From NCBI GenBank assembly GCA_002315815.1, contig DCIN01000058.1, forward strand, positions 29,060 to 63,623: 34,564 nt of DNA. The letters run 5' to 3'. How positions within the stretch are numbered: the first letter of the stretch is position 1; the number at the start of each line of letters is the position of its first letter. This document shows positions 25,601 to 33,362 of this stretch, piece by piece. Source of the stretch: Bacteroidales bacterium UBA1725. GTDB lineage: Bacteria > Bacteroidota > Bacteroidia > Bacteroidales > UBA932. The notes under the pieces were generated by a model. That model was not told the origin of the DNA. It saw nothing but the letters and a program-made list of their open reading frames with translations, and made no database searches. Both the position numbers and the translations under genes were made by a program.

Positions 25601-25742
25601 AATCGCAATCTGGGGCGGTGACTCCATAAGAGGTCTTGCAGTAGCTCTCATCCTCGGTATCTGCATCGGTACATACGCATCAATAATGATCGGTACCCCT
25701 GTAATGTTCGATTCCGCGAAGAAACAGGCCCAGAAGAAATAA
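22656..25742 (+). CDS. secDF: SecDF fusion protein-export membrane protein
   Basis: A 1,028-residue SecD-SecF fusion, the usual form in Bacteroidota. It uses the proton gradient to help pull preproteins through SecYEG. The SecD part has the first helix at about 7-28, LGLDLKGGMNVMLQV (about 100-114), the P1 head region with NVLRNRIDRFGVTQPSIQK and TDARVVSDDRQGGEPSVSM, and the five-helix block from about 530, including MAVDANVIIYERVKEEL. The SecF part opens near 700 with NFIGGRKFSYIFSGALI, then YGVDFTGGRTYVVRF and AINDNVVIFDRIRENL. An acidic, Ala-rich insert lies at about 282-330 (EDKEADAPEAEKKADAAG and on). A strong terminator follows the stop. Confidence 0.97.
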   Translation: MQSKGAIRVVTILLLLASLWQLSFTLVTRIETNKAEKRAEAIAEQVKQTAAFAEVPEVDRAFYLDSLKKIESRRYIDSLSSETIYFGQTFKSVQAKEINLGLDLKGGMNVMLQVQLEDLVKSLAGNNSNPAFLEAVNLAKQRSVNSQSDFITLFGEAWKEVGKGQRLAQIFGTYEMRDRIKPESTDDQVLSVVKEEAESAVANSFNVLRNRIDRFGVTQPSIQKLGNSGRILVELPGVKEPERVRKLLQGTASLEFWPTFDNQEIYPYLAEANALLAQILEDKEADAPEAEKKADAAGVQDQTTDAVTSDVVAEELKANDSSVNEAEVEALRKANPLFAVLQPSDFKGNACIGFATAADTALVNSYFKMPEVASLFPAEFRPMWSVKPTEYMQNAGNIYELVAIKASSRDGKAPLDGSSVTDARVVSDDRQGGEPSVSMTMNAEGANIWARLTKDNIGRQIAIVLDGTVYSYPNVLGEISGGSSSITGHFDFEEATDLTNVLKSGKLPAPATIVQEQVVGPSLGAESIHDGLLSFVIAFLLVLVYMILFYQGAGIAADVALLSNVVLLFGTLAAFGAVLTLPGIAGLVLTLGMAVDANVIIYERVKEELKAGKGLGKAIHDGYSNAYSAIIDGQVTTLLTGLVLFIFGSGPVKGFATTLVIGIITSVLTSIFITRLIFEDRVKNGKKITFENSVTRNFLKNTHINFIGGRKFSYIFSGALILIAIGSICIKGFTYGVDFTGGRTYVVRFDQPVTAESIRASVNDVFEAAASENPDVKGSSAEVKQFGNDQQMKITTAYKVDVESSEVDTEIEGMLYESLKGFFKNPITLSEFTSTLDNPNGIISSDKVGASIANDIKRSAIISVLLALLIIFAYIAWRFKGWTWGLGGVVSLTHTAIIVIGFFSLFSGILPFNLDVDQTFIAAILTIIGYAINDNVVIFDRIRENLQLHPNDDFQTTVNKSLNQTLTRTLNTSVSTLLPMIAIAIWGGDSIRGLAVALILGICIGTYASIMIGTPVMFDSAKKQAQKK

Positions 25743-25765
25743 TTCTTCCAGCACATATTGTACAG

Positions 25766-25798
25766 ACGCCCGGTCATTTTGCAGACCGGGCGTTTTTT
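25766..25798 (+). terminator. Rho-independent terminator of secDF
   Basis: CGCCCGGTC (25767-25775) pairs perfectly with GACCGGGCG (25784-25792), 9 bp with an 8-base loop, followed by six T. It lies 24 bp after the secDF stop. The loop contains the TTG of the dnaE promoter. Confidence 0.92.
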
Positions 25799-25809
25799 AT
25801 GTAACTTTG
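25779..25809 (+). promoter_or_regulatory. Promoter of dnaE, nested in the secDF terminator
   Basis: TTG at 25779-25781, a 20-bp spacer and TAACTTTG at 25802-25809 match the full Bacteroidota consensus. The -7 box ends only 4 bases before the dnaE ATG, so the transcript probably begins at or within a few bases of the start codon. Confidence 0.65.
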
Positions 25810-25813
25810 CATT

Positions 25814-28800
25814 ATGCCATTCGTTCATCTCCACGTACATACACAATACTCGATTCTGGACGGTCTGTCCGGCATCAAGCAGCTTTTCGCCCGGGCACGC
25901 GAACTCAATATGCCCGCACTGGCCATTACGGACCACGGTAATATGTACGGTGTCAAGGAGTTTCTCAAATACGGCTACGACAAGGACAATCTGGACGCTG
26001 ACAATAATCCGATAGTGAAACCACTGATCGGATGTGAAATATATGTGACCAGACACTATGACCACACTCTGAAGGACAACGACAACAAGAAATACTATCA
26101 TCTGATTCTGCTGGCTAAGAACTATGACGGATATCGCAATCTGATGAACATAGTGTCCATCGCCCACACGGAAGGATTCTACTACAAGCCCAGAGTAAGC
26201 CATCAGGTGATTGAGAAATATCACGAGAATCTGATATGCTGTTCTGCCTGTCTGGCGGGAGAAATACCCAAGAACATTGAGGCAGGTGATATGGAAGGCG
26301 CAATGAAAGCGCTGCAATGGCACAAAAAAGTGTTCGGGGATGATTTCTATCTTGAAGTAATGCTTCACAGGACAGAAATTCCAGGATTGGGAAATGAGGT
26401 TTACGAGACCCAGCAGAAAGTTGACAGCGCCATTTTCGAACTCGCTGAAAAGACTGGAGTCAAGGTTGTAGCCACCAATGACGTTCACTTCATCCGCAAA
26501 GAGGACGGACCGGTACACGACAGACTTATCTGCCTGACGACCAACTCCAATGTTAGTGATGAGAAACGTCTGCACTATACGCAGCAGGAGTATCTCAAAA
26601 GCGAGGAGGAGATGATTTCGCTATTTCCTGACCACCCCGAGGTAATAGCCAACACACTTGAAGTTGCGGATAAAATAGAGGCATTCAAGATAGATTGCGA
26701 CCCCATTCTTCCAAAATTTGAACTACCGGGCGAATTCCTCACGAATGTGGATGCCCATTTGGAAAAATACAAGGAAATAATAGACGCGGGACGCACGGAC
26801 AAGTCCGGCAAGGACCGTGGAGCGGAATTCTGCCAGTCAGTCGCCTACCTCTGTGAACTCAGTTATTCCGGAGCACACAGACGTTACGGAGACAGACTGA
26901 GTGCCGAACAGGAGGAGAGGATACTCTTCGAACTCAAGACAATATGCAGAATGGGTTTCCCGGACTATTTCCTCATCGTTCAGGACTATATTGCCGCAAT
27001 GAGGGCACAAGGGTGGCTTGTCGGTCCCGGACGTGGATCCGCAGCCGGTTCCGTGATAGCTTATTGTCTGGGTATCACCAATCTGGACCCAATCAGATAC
27101 CAACTCCTGTTCGAGCGTTTTCTCAATCCCGACCGAATAAGTATGCCGGATATTGACGTGGATTTCGAGAACCTCGCAGCCGCGCACAAATATGTGGAGC
27201 AGAAATACGGAGAAGATCACGTATCCAGAGTCATAACCTTCGGCACAATGGCAGCCAAAAGTGCCATCAAGGATGTTGCGCGTATCAGCCAGCTGAGTCT
27301 CGACGACTCCAATAGGCTTTCCAAGATGGTACCTGACCGTTTGAGCGAGAAAGTTGAAAAGGAATATCCTTTCAACGAGAAACTGGACGAACTCAAGTCA
27401 GGTTTCAAGAAAGTGGAGAGAGAAGTTGAGATCGATGATTCTGAGCACGAAGGACAGAAAATCAAGGTTCTCAAGACATTCCAGACAGGTCTCGAAGACA
27501 CGGACGTAAAAATCACTCTCAAGAACTGTTACAGGCTCGTTCCCGAGTTCAGGACAGAACTTTCTGATGGTAGCGAACTCAGCAAGGAGGTGCTTGGTTA
27601 TGCTCAGCAGCTGGAAGGTTGCATACGCCAGACAGGGCAGCACGCCTGCGCCACCATCATAGGACGCGGAAGACTGACCGACTACATTCCCATCTGCCTG
27701 TCCAAGGATAAGGAAACCGGAGAAGATGTATGGACATCGCAGTATGACGGCCACTATATCGAGGATGTGGGGATGCTCAAGATGGATTTCCTTGGGCTCA
27801 ATACCCTGTCCATCATCCACGCCACTCTGGACAGCATCAAAGAACGTTTTGGCAAGGAGATAGACATAGAAGCCATTCCGATAGACGATCCGGAAACTTA
27901 TGCCCTATACGGACGCGGAGACACCACAGTTGTGTTCCAGTTCGAATCCGAAGGTATGAAGACCTGGCTCCAGAAACTTCACCCTCAGCGCTTCGAGGAC
28001 CTCATTGCGATGAACGCCCTCTACCGGCCGGGTCCTATGGATTACATTCCGGATTTCGTGGACAGGAAATTGGGACTCAAACCCATTGAATATGACCTTC
28101 CCGATATGGCTGAATTTCTGGGAGACACCTACGGTATCACCGTTTATCAGGAGCAGGTGATGCTTCTCTCCCAAAAACTGGCCGGATTCACCAAAGGCGA
28201 AGCGGACAAGCTCCGCAAAGCTATGGGAAAGAAGCAGATAGCCATATTGAATTCACTCAAGGACAAATTTATGTCCGGAGGTACGTCCAAAGGTTATCCC
28301 GAAAAGACACTTGACAAAATCTGGAAAGACTGGGAGAAGTTCGCTCAGTACGCCTTCAACAAGTCGCACGCTACCTGTTATGCCTGGGTGAGTTATCAGA
28401 CAGGATGGCTCAAATGTCATTACACCGCAGAATTCCTTGCCGCAAATCTGTCCTGCAATCTATCCAATATGGATGAGATAAAGAAGATTATGGCGGACTG
28501 CAAACTTCATAAGATAAAAGTCCTCAACCCTGATATCAACGAATCCTGTTCCAACTTCACCGTCAATGCAGACGGCAACATCCGCTTCGGTTTGGGCGGT
28601 ATGAAGGGCTTCGGATCCAATCTGGTTGATTCCATTATGCAGGAAAGACAGTCAGGAGGCCGCTACGCAGATGTTTTTGACTTTATGGAGCGAATGGCAC
28701 TATGGTCAGTAAAGGACATAAAGAACACAGCTGTGAACAGGAAGGCCCTGGAAACTCTGGTTTATGCAGGTGCATTCGACTCATTCGGTTACAAGCGTTC

Positions 28801-29653
28801 ACAGTTCTTCCATCCCACACTCAACGGGGATTTTTTCATAGACGAACTCGTGCGTTACGCCGATCTCTACAAGAACGATTCAGTGGAAGAAGGGTCATCC
28901 TTGTTCGGTGATGCCGAGGAGATGAAGCCGGTGCGCCCTTCGATGCCCGAATTCTCTTGGGAAGAGGACAATCTGGAACTGCTCCAGAAAGAAAAGGATG
29001 TTGTCGGAATGTATCTGTCCTCTCATCCTCTTGACCGATATGCCTTCGAGATGCAGACCTTCACCAACTGCACAATGGCGGAAATCCCAGCCAGAATCGA
29101 GGCTTGCAATGATGCCCAGAAAGCGGAAAAAGTCTCTATAGCGGGGATTGTGGTGGATGTGAACACAGGAGTCACCAGAACAGGAACACCGTCTCTGAAG
29201 GCGAAATTGGAAGATTACAGCGGCCAATATGAACTTGTTCTGTTCGGAAAAGACTGTGATGCATTCAAACAGTATATGGTCCTGCACGAAGAGATTTTCC
29301 TGAATTGTGAGATTAAGGCTAAATACATCCAGAAAGAGTCGTCCGCCAAAACTCCTTTTGCTCTTCGTATTCAGAACATTTCACTGCTGGGTAATATTTG
29401 CGAATCCTCACTTTCGGGATTATCTCTGATAATCGATACAGAACGCCTGAACGGAGATTTGCGCAAAACGCTGGTATCCCTGCTCAAGAGCTACAAAGGC
29501 AAGACCCGTCTTGTAATCACCCTTACAGACAGGAACACCGGCTACGTCATTGAATTCAACTCGAAGAAATTCCAGGTAGCAGTATGCGCCGACCTGATAG
29601 ACGCACTCAGGAATCTCAGCATCCCGGTGAAGGCCATCACCGAAAGCAGGTAA
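25814..29653 (+). CDS. dnaE: DNA polymerase III alpha subunit
   Basis: A 1,279-residue replicative polymerase of the DnaE1 type. The N-terminal PHP domain begins FVHLHVHTQYSILDG, with ITDHGNMYG at about 37. The polymerase core has GPGRGSAAGSVIAYCLG (about 402-418) and the catalytic PDIDVDFE with Asp446 and Asp448. TGQHACATIIG, MDFLGLNTLSII and RPGPMDYIP are also conserved. The tandem helix-hairpin-helix region follows. An OB-fold (SIAGIVVDVNTGVTRTGTPSLKAKLEDYSG, about 1107-1136) and C-terminal tail complete the protein. Length fits the Bacteroidota form; no intein or frameshift is seen. The start matches the conserved N-terminus. The stop abuts the stop of the ThiL-like gene on the other strand. 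Confidence 0.97.
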   Translation: MPFVHLHVHTQYSILDGLSGIKQLFARARELNMPALAITDHGNMYGVKEFLKYGYDKDNLDADNNPIVKPLIGCEIYVTRHYDHTLKDNDNKKYYHLILLAKNYDGYRNLMNIVSIAHTEGFYYKPRVSHQVIEKYHENLICCSACLAGEIPKNIEAGDMEGAMKALQWHKKVFGDDFYLEVMLHRTEIPGLGNEVYETQQKVDSAIFELAEKTGVKVVATNDVHFIRKEDGPVHDRLICLTTNSNVSDEKRLHYTQQEYLKSEEEMISLFPDHPEVIANTLEVADKIEAFKIDCDPILPKFELPGEFLTNVDAHLEKYKEIIDAGRTDKSGKDRGAEFCQSVAYLCELSYSGAHRRYGDRLSAEQEERILFELKTICRMGFPDYFLIVQDYIAAMRAQGWLVGPGRGSAAGSVIAYCLGITNLDPIRYQLLFERFLNPDRISMPDIDVDFENLAAAHKYVEQKYGEDHVSRVITFGTMAAKSAIKDVARISQLSLDDSNRLSKMVPDRLSEKVEKEYPFNEKLDELKSGFKKVEREVEIDDSEHEGQKIKVLKTFQTGLEDTDVKITLKNCYRLVPEFRTELSDGSELSKEVLGYAQQLEGCIRQTGQHACATIIGRGRLTDYIPICLSKDKETGEDVWTSQYDGHYIEDVGMLKMDFLGLNTLSIIHATLDSIKERFGKEIDIEAIPIDDPETYALYGRGDTTVVFQFESEGMKTWLQKLHPQRFEDLIAMNALYRPGPMDYIPDFVDRKLGLKPIEYDLPDMAEFLGDTYGITVYQEQVMLLSQKLAGFTKGEADKLRKAMGKKQIAILNSLKDKFMSGGTSKGYPEKTLDKIWKDWEKFAQYAFNKSHATCYAWVSYQTGWLKCHYTAEFLAANLSCNLSNMDEIKKIMADCKLHKIKVLNPDINESCSNFTVNADGNIRFGLGGMKGFGSNLVDSIMQERQSGGRYADVFDFMERMALWSVKDIKNTAVNRKALETLVYAGAFDSFGYKRSQFFHPTLNGDFFIDELVRYADLYKNDSVEEGSSLFGDAEEMKPVRPSMPEFSWEEDNLELLQKEKDVVGMYLSSHPLDRYAFEMQTFTNCTMAEIPARIEACNDAQKAEKVSIAGIVVDVNTGVTRTGTPSLKAKLEDYSGQYELVLFGKDCDAFKQYMVLHEEIFLNCEIKAKYIQKESSAKTPFALRIQNISLLGNICESSLSGLSLIIDTERLNGDLRKTLVSLLKSYKGKTRLVITLTDRNTGYVIEFNSKKFQVAVCADLIDALRNLSIPVKAITESR

Positions 29654-30628
29654 TCAGACCGATTGCTCAAGCCAGCCCGGAGCAGTGACAGGATGTTCAA
29701 GACCGTCGGGAGATACCAGTACGGCACCCACTTCACTTTGAGCAAGATGTCCAACAACCTCAAAATCTTTGAATTCTTTGCTGAATCTTTCAAATTGGGC
29801 TATGGGAACCACATACAGAAGAATATAATCATCTCCGCCGTTCATCGCGGCGGAGATGGGATCTATATTGAGTTCCTTACCTAAAGAGAAACTGTTTCCC
29901 TCGAACGGAATTCTGTCGGCATATATCTTTACGCCCAGTCTGCTGTCCCTCACAAGACGCAAAACAGCATCGGAAAGACCTCTTGTAACGAAATACCCGA
30001 ACGAAGGATTCACTCCTGATTCCGTAAGCCTCTGCAGAACAGTCGCATCCAGTTCCGGCTTGAGGTACGAGGCAAGCATCATCTTGTATTTCTCAAGTTC
30101 ATCAGCTTTGTGTTCAAGCACCTGCTGTCCGAAATATGCGGCTCCAAGTCGGCCTGATATGCATATCAGGTCCTTGCTGCAAGCCACTCCCCTGCTGACT
30201 CCACTTTCAGTTCCTGTAGCGGCGAGGCTGATGCTCAGACCGTTTTTGGAAGGCAGCAACTCCAGACTGAGAGCCTTGTAGCCGTGTTCCTTTGCTGCGG
30301 TATACACGCCTCTCCATATTTCCTCTGTCTGCTTGAAATCAAGTTTTGCTGAAATGCCGAGAACCACCGAGAGAGTTTTCGGAGTGGACCTGACCGCATA
30401 CAACTCACCGGTTACAGCAAGCACACTTTTGTAGCCAAGATGCTTGAGGGGAAAATACACAAGGTCAAAATCCATCCCTTCCAGGAGGACCTTTGAGACC
30501 GTGGTGACATAATCAGACTCACTCGAATCCAGAAACAGAGGTTCCTGAAATGGTTCATAACCGCTTCCTTCGAACAACTGTCTGATAGCTTCCACTCTGC
30601 CAAGCCCGGCAAATGTTTTGTCTTCCAT
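29654..30628 (-). CDS. ThiL-like protein with lost metal/active-site residues (likely pseudoenzyme)
   Basis: A 324-residue homologue of thiamine-monophosphate kinase ThiL (AIR-synthase-related fold). Shared segments include LLEGMDFDLVYFPLKHLGYKS (48-68; ThiL has VEGVHFDL.. PLKHLGYKA), DLICISGRLGAAYFGQQVLE (153-172), NGGDDYILLYVVP (263-275) and VSPDGLEHPVTAPGWLEQ at the end. The residues ThiL uses to bind Mg-ATP are replaced. The N-terminal GDDAA is absent (here FLDSSESDYV), GGDT is replaced by LELLPSK (122-128), and the DISDGL loop reads FVTRGLSD (213-220), losing both aspartates. Kinase activity is therefore doubtful; no frameshift is present, so the protein is probably retained for another role. 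It is tail-to-tail with dnaE, with no gap. Confidence 0.8.
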   Translation of the reverse strand: MEDKTFAGLGRVEAIRQLFEGSGYEPFQEPLFLDSSESDYVTTVSKVLLEGMDFDLVYFPLKHLGYKSVLAVTGELYAVRSTPKTLSVVLGISAKLDFKQTEEIWRGVYTAAKEHGYKALSLELLPSKNGLSISLAATGTESGVSRGVACSKDLICISGRLGAAYFGQQVLEHKADELEKYKMMLASYLKPELDATVLQRLTESGVNPSFGYFVTRGLSDAVLRLVRDSRLGVKIYADRIPFEGNSFSLGKELNIDPISAAMNGGDDYILLYVVPIAQFERFSKEFKDFEVVGHLAQSEVGAVLVSPDGLEHPVTAPGWLEQSV

Positions 30629-30631
30629 ATT

Positions 30632-30673
30632 CTACAGATTCATTCCTTAATACTACAAATTCATTCCTTAAAG
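30632..30673. repeat. Two tandem 21-bp repeats upstream of the ThiL-like gene
   Basis: CTACAGATTCATTCCTTAA (from 30632) and CTACAAATTCATTCCTTAA (from 30653) form two 21-bp units matching at 18 of 21 positions. They fill the space just before the minus-strand start at 30628. On that strand the second copy contains TGAATTTG, one base off a -7 box. Could be a promoter duplication or paired operator. Confidence 0.65.
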
Positions 30674-30693
30674 ACAACGACAAGATTACCAAC

Positions 30694-30732
30694 TTATTAT
30701 TTGATATTCATTAAGTGAATCTCAAATAATAA
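30694..30732 (-). terminator. Hairpin overlapping the GH3 stop codon, possible terminator
   Basis: TTATTATTTGA (30694-30704) is the exact reverse complement of 30722-30732. A one-base mismatch then precedes a further 4-bp match inside (ATTC/GAAT). On the minus strand the GH3 stop TGA lies inside the first arm. The stem is A/U-rich and no clear U tract follows, so termination is plausible but not certain. Confidence 0.5.
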
Positions 30733-33355
30733 CTTCAAAATCAAGAGTCTGCAGATCTTTGTCAAGAGATGATGAACCTACCAGGATCTGATACTTGCCG
30801 GGACGGGTGGAGAGTTCGTCGATATCGGCATCATAGTATTCGAATGAAGCTGCATCAAGCTCAATCTTGACGTTGGCTTTTGATCCGGCCTTGATTTCAA
30901 CTTTCTTGAAACCCTGAAGTGATTTGATTGGAGCCTCAGGATAGTCCAGCGCCTTTACATACACTTCCACGATTTCTGCTCCGTCCATATCTCCTGTATT
31001 GGCTACAGGAACACTTACGGTCACCTTCCCGTCCTTTTTCATCGAAGTTCTGGAGAGTTTTGCTTCACCGTACTCAAATGTGGTATATGACAAACCATAG
31101 CCGAAGGCGTAGAGCGGAGTACCTCTGAAATACTTGTATGTACGATTGTCCATACTGTAGTCGAGAAAGTCCGGAAGATCGTCGTTGGAAGCATAGAAGG
31201 TGACAGGAAGTTTGCCCGAAGGATTGTATTCGCCGAAGATTACGTCTGCAAGAGCCTTTGCGCCACCCTGTCCGGGATACCAGGCCTGTATGAGTGCATC
31301 GTATTCATTCTCGACGCTTGCAAAGGCAAGGCAGGAACCAGAACAGTTTACGAACACCACCGGCTTGCCTGTGGAATGCATTGTACGGAGCAGACGTTGC
31401 TGGACTTCCGAAAGTTCTATGGTTGCTTTGTCACCACCTTCTCCTTCCATCTGAGCGGAAATACCTCCGATGACTATGATGGCATCAACATTTTCGGCCA
31501 AAGCTTTCTCTTCCGCAAAGTCGGCGTATTTTCTCCTGGCAAAGTCGGCACGAAGCATAGCAAAAGGACCATTACCCCTTCTGTATTCAATTACAATGTC
31601 ATAGGTCTGTCCTTCCTTGACATCGAAGGTCTTGTATTCCTGACCACCTCGACGGCCGAAGCCGAAACCGAAACCTCCTCTGGCAGCCGGATTCGAGTTC
31701 TCGACAACTTTTCCGTTTATTTTGAGTGTGTATCCGTTGTCGGAAGCCACATAATAGCTCAGAGGTCCGTCAAAATCGGCTGTGTATTTGCCAGAAAGAC
31801 GTACTGAAATTTTCTCGGTGCCAACTCCGTCCGCGAAACCATAGGCTCCGAAAGTGCTGAAATTGATATCGTTATAATCTCCTGCCACCTTTGGTTCGCC
31901 TTTGAGTTCATTGTTTTCGTAGAATTCTGCCTTAATTCCATTGCCGTCATTGAATTTCCCGAGCAGGCGTATTGTATTGTAATCGTCTGTAAGTTCGCAG
32001 GCTTTGCTGTAAATCACATTGGCTTCGGGAAGTGCATTCCTGATTCCCTCCAGAAGAGAGTGCTTGTGATTGTCTGAAGGGGTACCGCCGTAATTGCCGT
32101 TGAGGAGATTCACGTCATCGGCATTGGGACCCACTACAAGAACACTCCCTAGCCCTTTCGACAAAGGAAGAACTCCATTGTTCTTCAGAAGAACCATCGA
32201 TTCACGGGCTGCTTGTTCGGCCAGTGCGTTGTTGGATTCACTGCATATTACATCTTCTCCGATTCCGGCCCAAGGCAGCATTTCTGCCGGGTCGAACATC
32301 CCAAGTTCAAAACGGCCCTTGAGCGTATAACGGAGGTGTTTGTCTATTTCCGCCTCAGAAATGAGCCCTTTTTCAAGGCCTTCGACCAAATTCATCATCA
32401 CCTTGCCACACTCCAGGTCCGTTCCGTTGAGAACGGCATCGACAGTGGCACTGAGCGGGTCAGGATGGGTTTCGTGCTGGCCTGGAGTATAGAAATTGTT
32501 AATAGCATCGCAATCCGTGAGAACGATGGCGTCATAATTCCACTTGTTCCGAAGAATATCCACGAGCAGGCGGTCACTCGCGCAGCAGGGCACTCCTTCG
32601 TAACGGTTGTATGCACACATCACTTCCTGTACATCTCCTTCAACTACAAGTTTCTTGAACGCAGGAAGATAGGTCTCCCACAGATCACGCATCGAAACAG
32701 ATGCATTGTAAGTATGACGGAGAGGTTCCGGACCACTGTGGACTGCATAGTGCTTTGCACAGGCGTGTGTCTTGAAATATTTGTCATCATTGCCCTGCAT
32801 ACCCTTGACTGTCATAAGTCCAAGAACTCCCGTCAGATAGGGATCCTCACCGCAGGTCTCCTGTCCGCGGCCCCAGCGTGGATCGCGGAAAATATTCACA
32901 TTCGGACACCAGAATGTCAGCTCGGGATTGCCGGGATAATAGGTAACACCCATAGGTACTTCAAAGATGTTGTGGTCCGAACGGTTCCAGTTTGCACGCG
33001 CCTCGTCAGATACTGTGGAGAAGACCTCATACATCTGCTCCGGATTGAAGGCGGCAGCCATACCAATAGGCTGAGGATAAACAGTATAGCCGTCCTGACG
33101 TACACCGTGGCAGGCTTCGCTCCACCAGTTGTAGGAAGGAATTCCGAGACGGTCAACAGATATCGATTTGTTCATCATCAGACCGACCTTCTCTTCCGGA
33201 GTGAGAAGCGAAATAAGATTCTCCACACGCTCGTCCACAGAGAGTTTCGGGTTCTGGAAAGGATAATCATAACTCTGTTTCGTGCCGCAGGATGACGCAA
33301 TGGCCACAACAGCGGTTGCAATCAGGACATCAAATGCTTTCTTAAAACTTTTCAT
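30722..33355 (-). CDS. GH3 glycoside hydrolase lipoprotein with PA14 insert
   Basis: An 877-residue family 3 beta-glycosidase (beta-glucosidase/xylosidase type). The N-terminus carries a lipobox-like AIASSC (Cys23), so it is probably a lipoprotein. The TIM-barrel domain begins near 38 (VDERVENLISLLTPEEKVGLM) and includes RDPRWGRGQETCGEDPYLTG, KHYAVHSGPEP and the nucleophile Asp281 in VLTDCDAI. The (alpha/beta)6 domain starts near 375 with ESMVLLKNNGVLPL. A PA14-like insert lies at about 475-615 (GIKAEFYENNELKG to the Arg/Gly-rich GGFGFGFGRRGG area), and the fibronectin-III-like domain is at the C-terminus. Substrate is not readable; the motifs resemble xylosidase/glucosidase forms. No acidic export signal follows the Cys, so a periplasmic face is likely. 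7 bp after the DUF1573 gene. Confidence 0.93.
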   Translation of the reverse strand: MKSFKKAFDVLIATAVVAIASSCGTKQSYDYPFQNPKLSVDERVENLISLLTPEEKVGLMMNKSISVDRLGIPSYNWWSEACHGVRQDGYTVYPQPIGMAAAFNPEQMYEVFSTVSDEARANWNRSDHNIFEVPMGVTYYPGNPELTFWCPNVNIFRDPRWGRGQETCGEDPYLTGVLGLMTVKGMQGNDDKYFKTHACAKHYAVHSGPEPLRHTYNASVSMRDLWETYLPAFKKLVVEGDVQEVMCAYNRYEGVPCCASDRLLVDILRNKWNYDAIVLTDCDAINNFYTPGQHETHPDPLSATVDAVLNGTDLECGKVMMNLVEGLEKGLISEAEIDKHLRYTLKGRFELGMFDPAEMLPWAGIGEDVICSESNNALAEQAARESMVLLKNNGVLPLSKGLGSVLVVGPNADDVNLLNGNYGGTPSDNHKHSLLEGIRNALPEANVIYSKACELTDDYNTIRLLGKFNDGNGIKAEFYENNELKGEPKVAGDYNDINFSTFGAYGFADGVGTEKISVRLSGKYTADFDGPLSYYVASDNGYTLKINGKVVENSNPAARGGFGFGFGRRGGQEYKTFDVKEGQTYDIVIEYRRGNGPFAMLRADFARRKYADFAEEKALAENVDAIIVIGGISAQMEGEGGDKATIELSEVQQRLLRTMHSTGKPVVFVNCSGSCLAFASVENEYDALIQAWYPGQGGAKALADVIFGEYNPSGKLPVTFYASNDDLPDFLDYSMDNRTYKYFRGTPLYAFGYGLSYTTFEYGEAKLSRTSMKKDGKVTVSVPVANTGDMDGAEIVEVYVKALDYPEAPIKSLQGFKKVEIKAGSKANVKIELDAASFEYYDADIDELSTRPGKYQILVGSSSLDKDLQTLDFEVII

Positions 33356-33362
33356 AAGGTAT

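Noticed and set aside
25493..26575. 360-codon minus-strand open frame spanning the end of secDF and start of dnaE
   Set aside because: It runs across two well-supported genes, a terminator and a promoter on the other strand, with no domain of its own.
32213..33295. 360-codon open frame on the plus strand opposite the GH3 gene
   Set aside because: Long but antisense to an unmistakable GH3 coding region; composition is that of a mirror frame and no family motif is seen.
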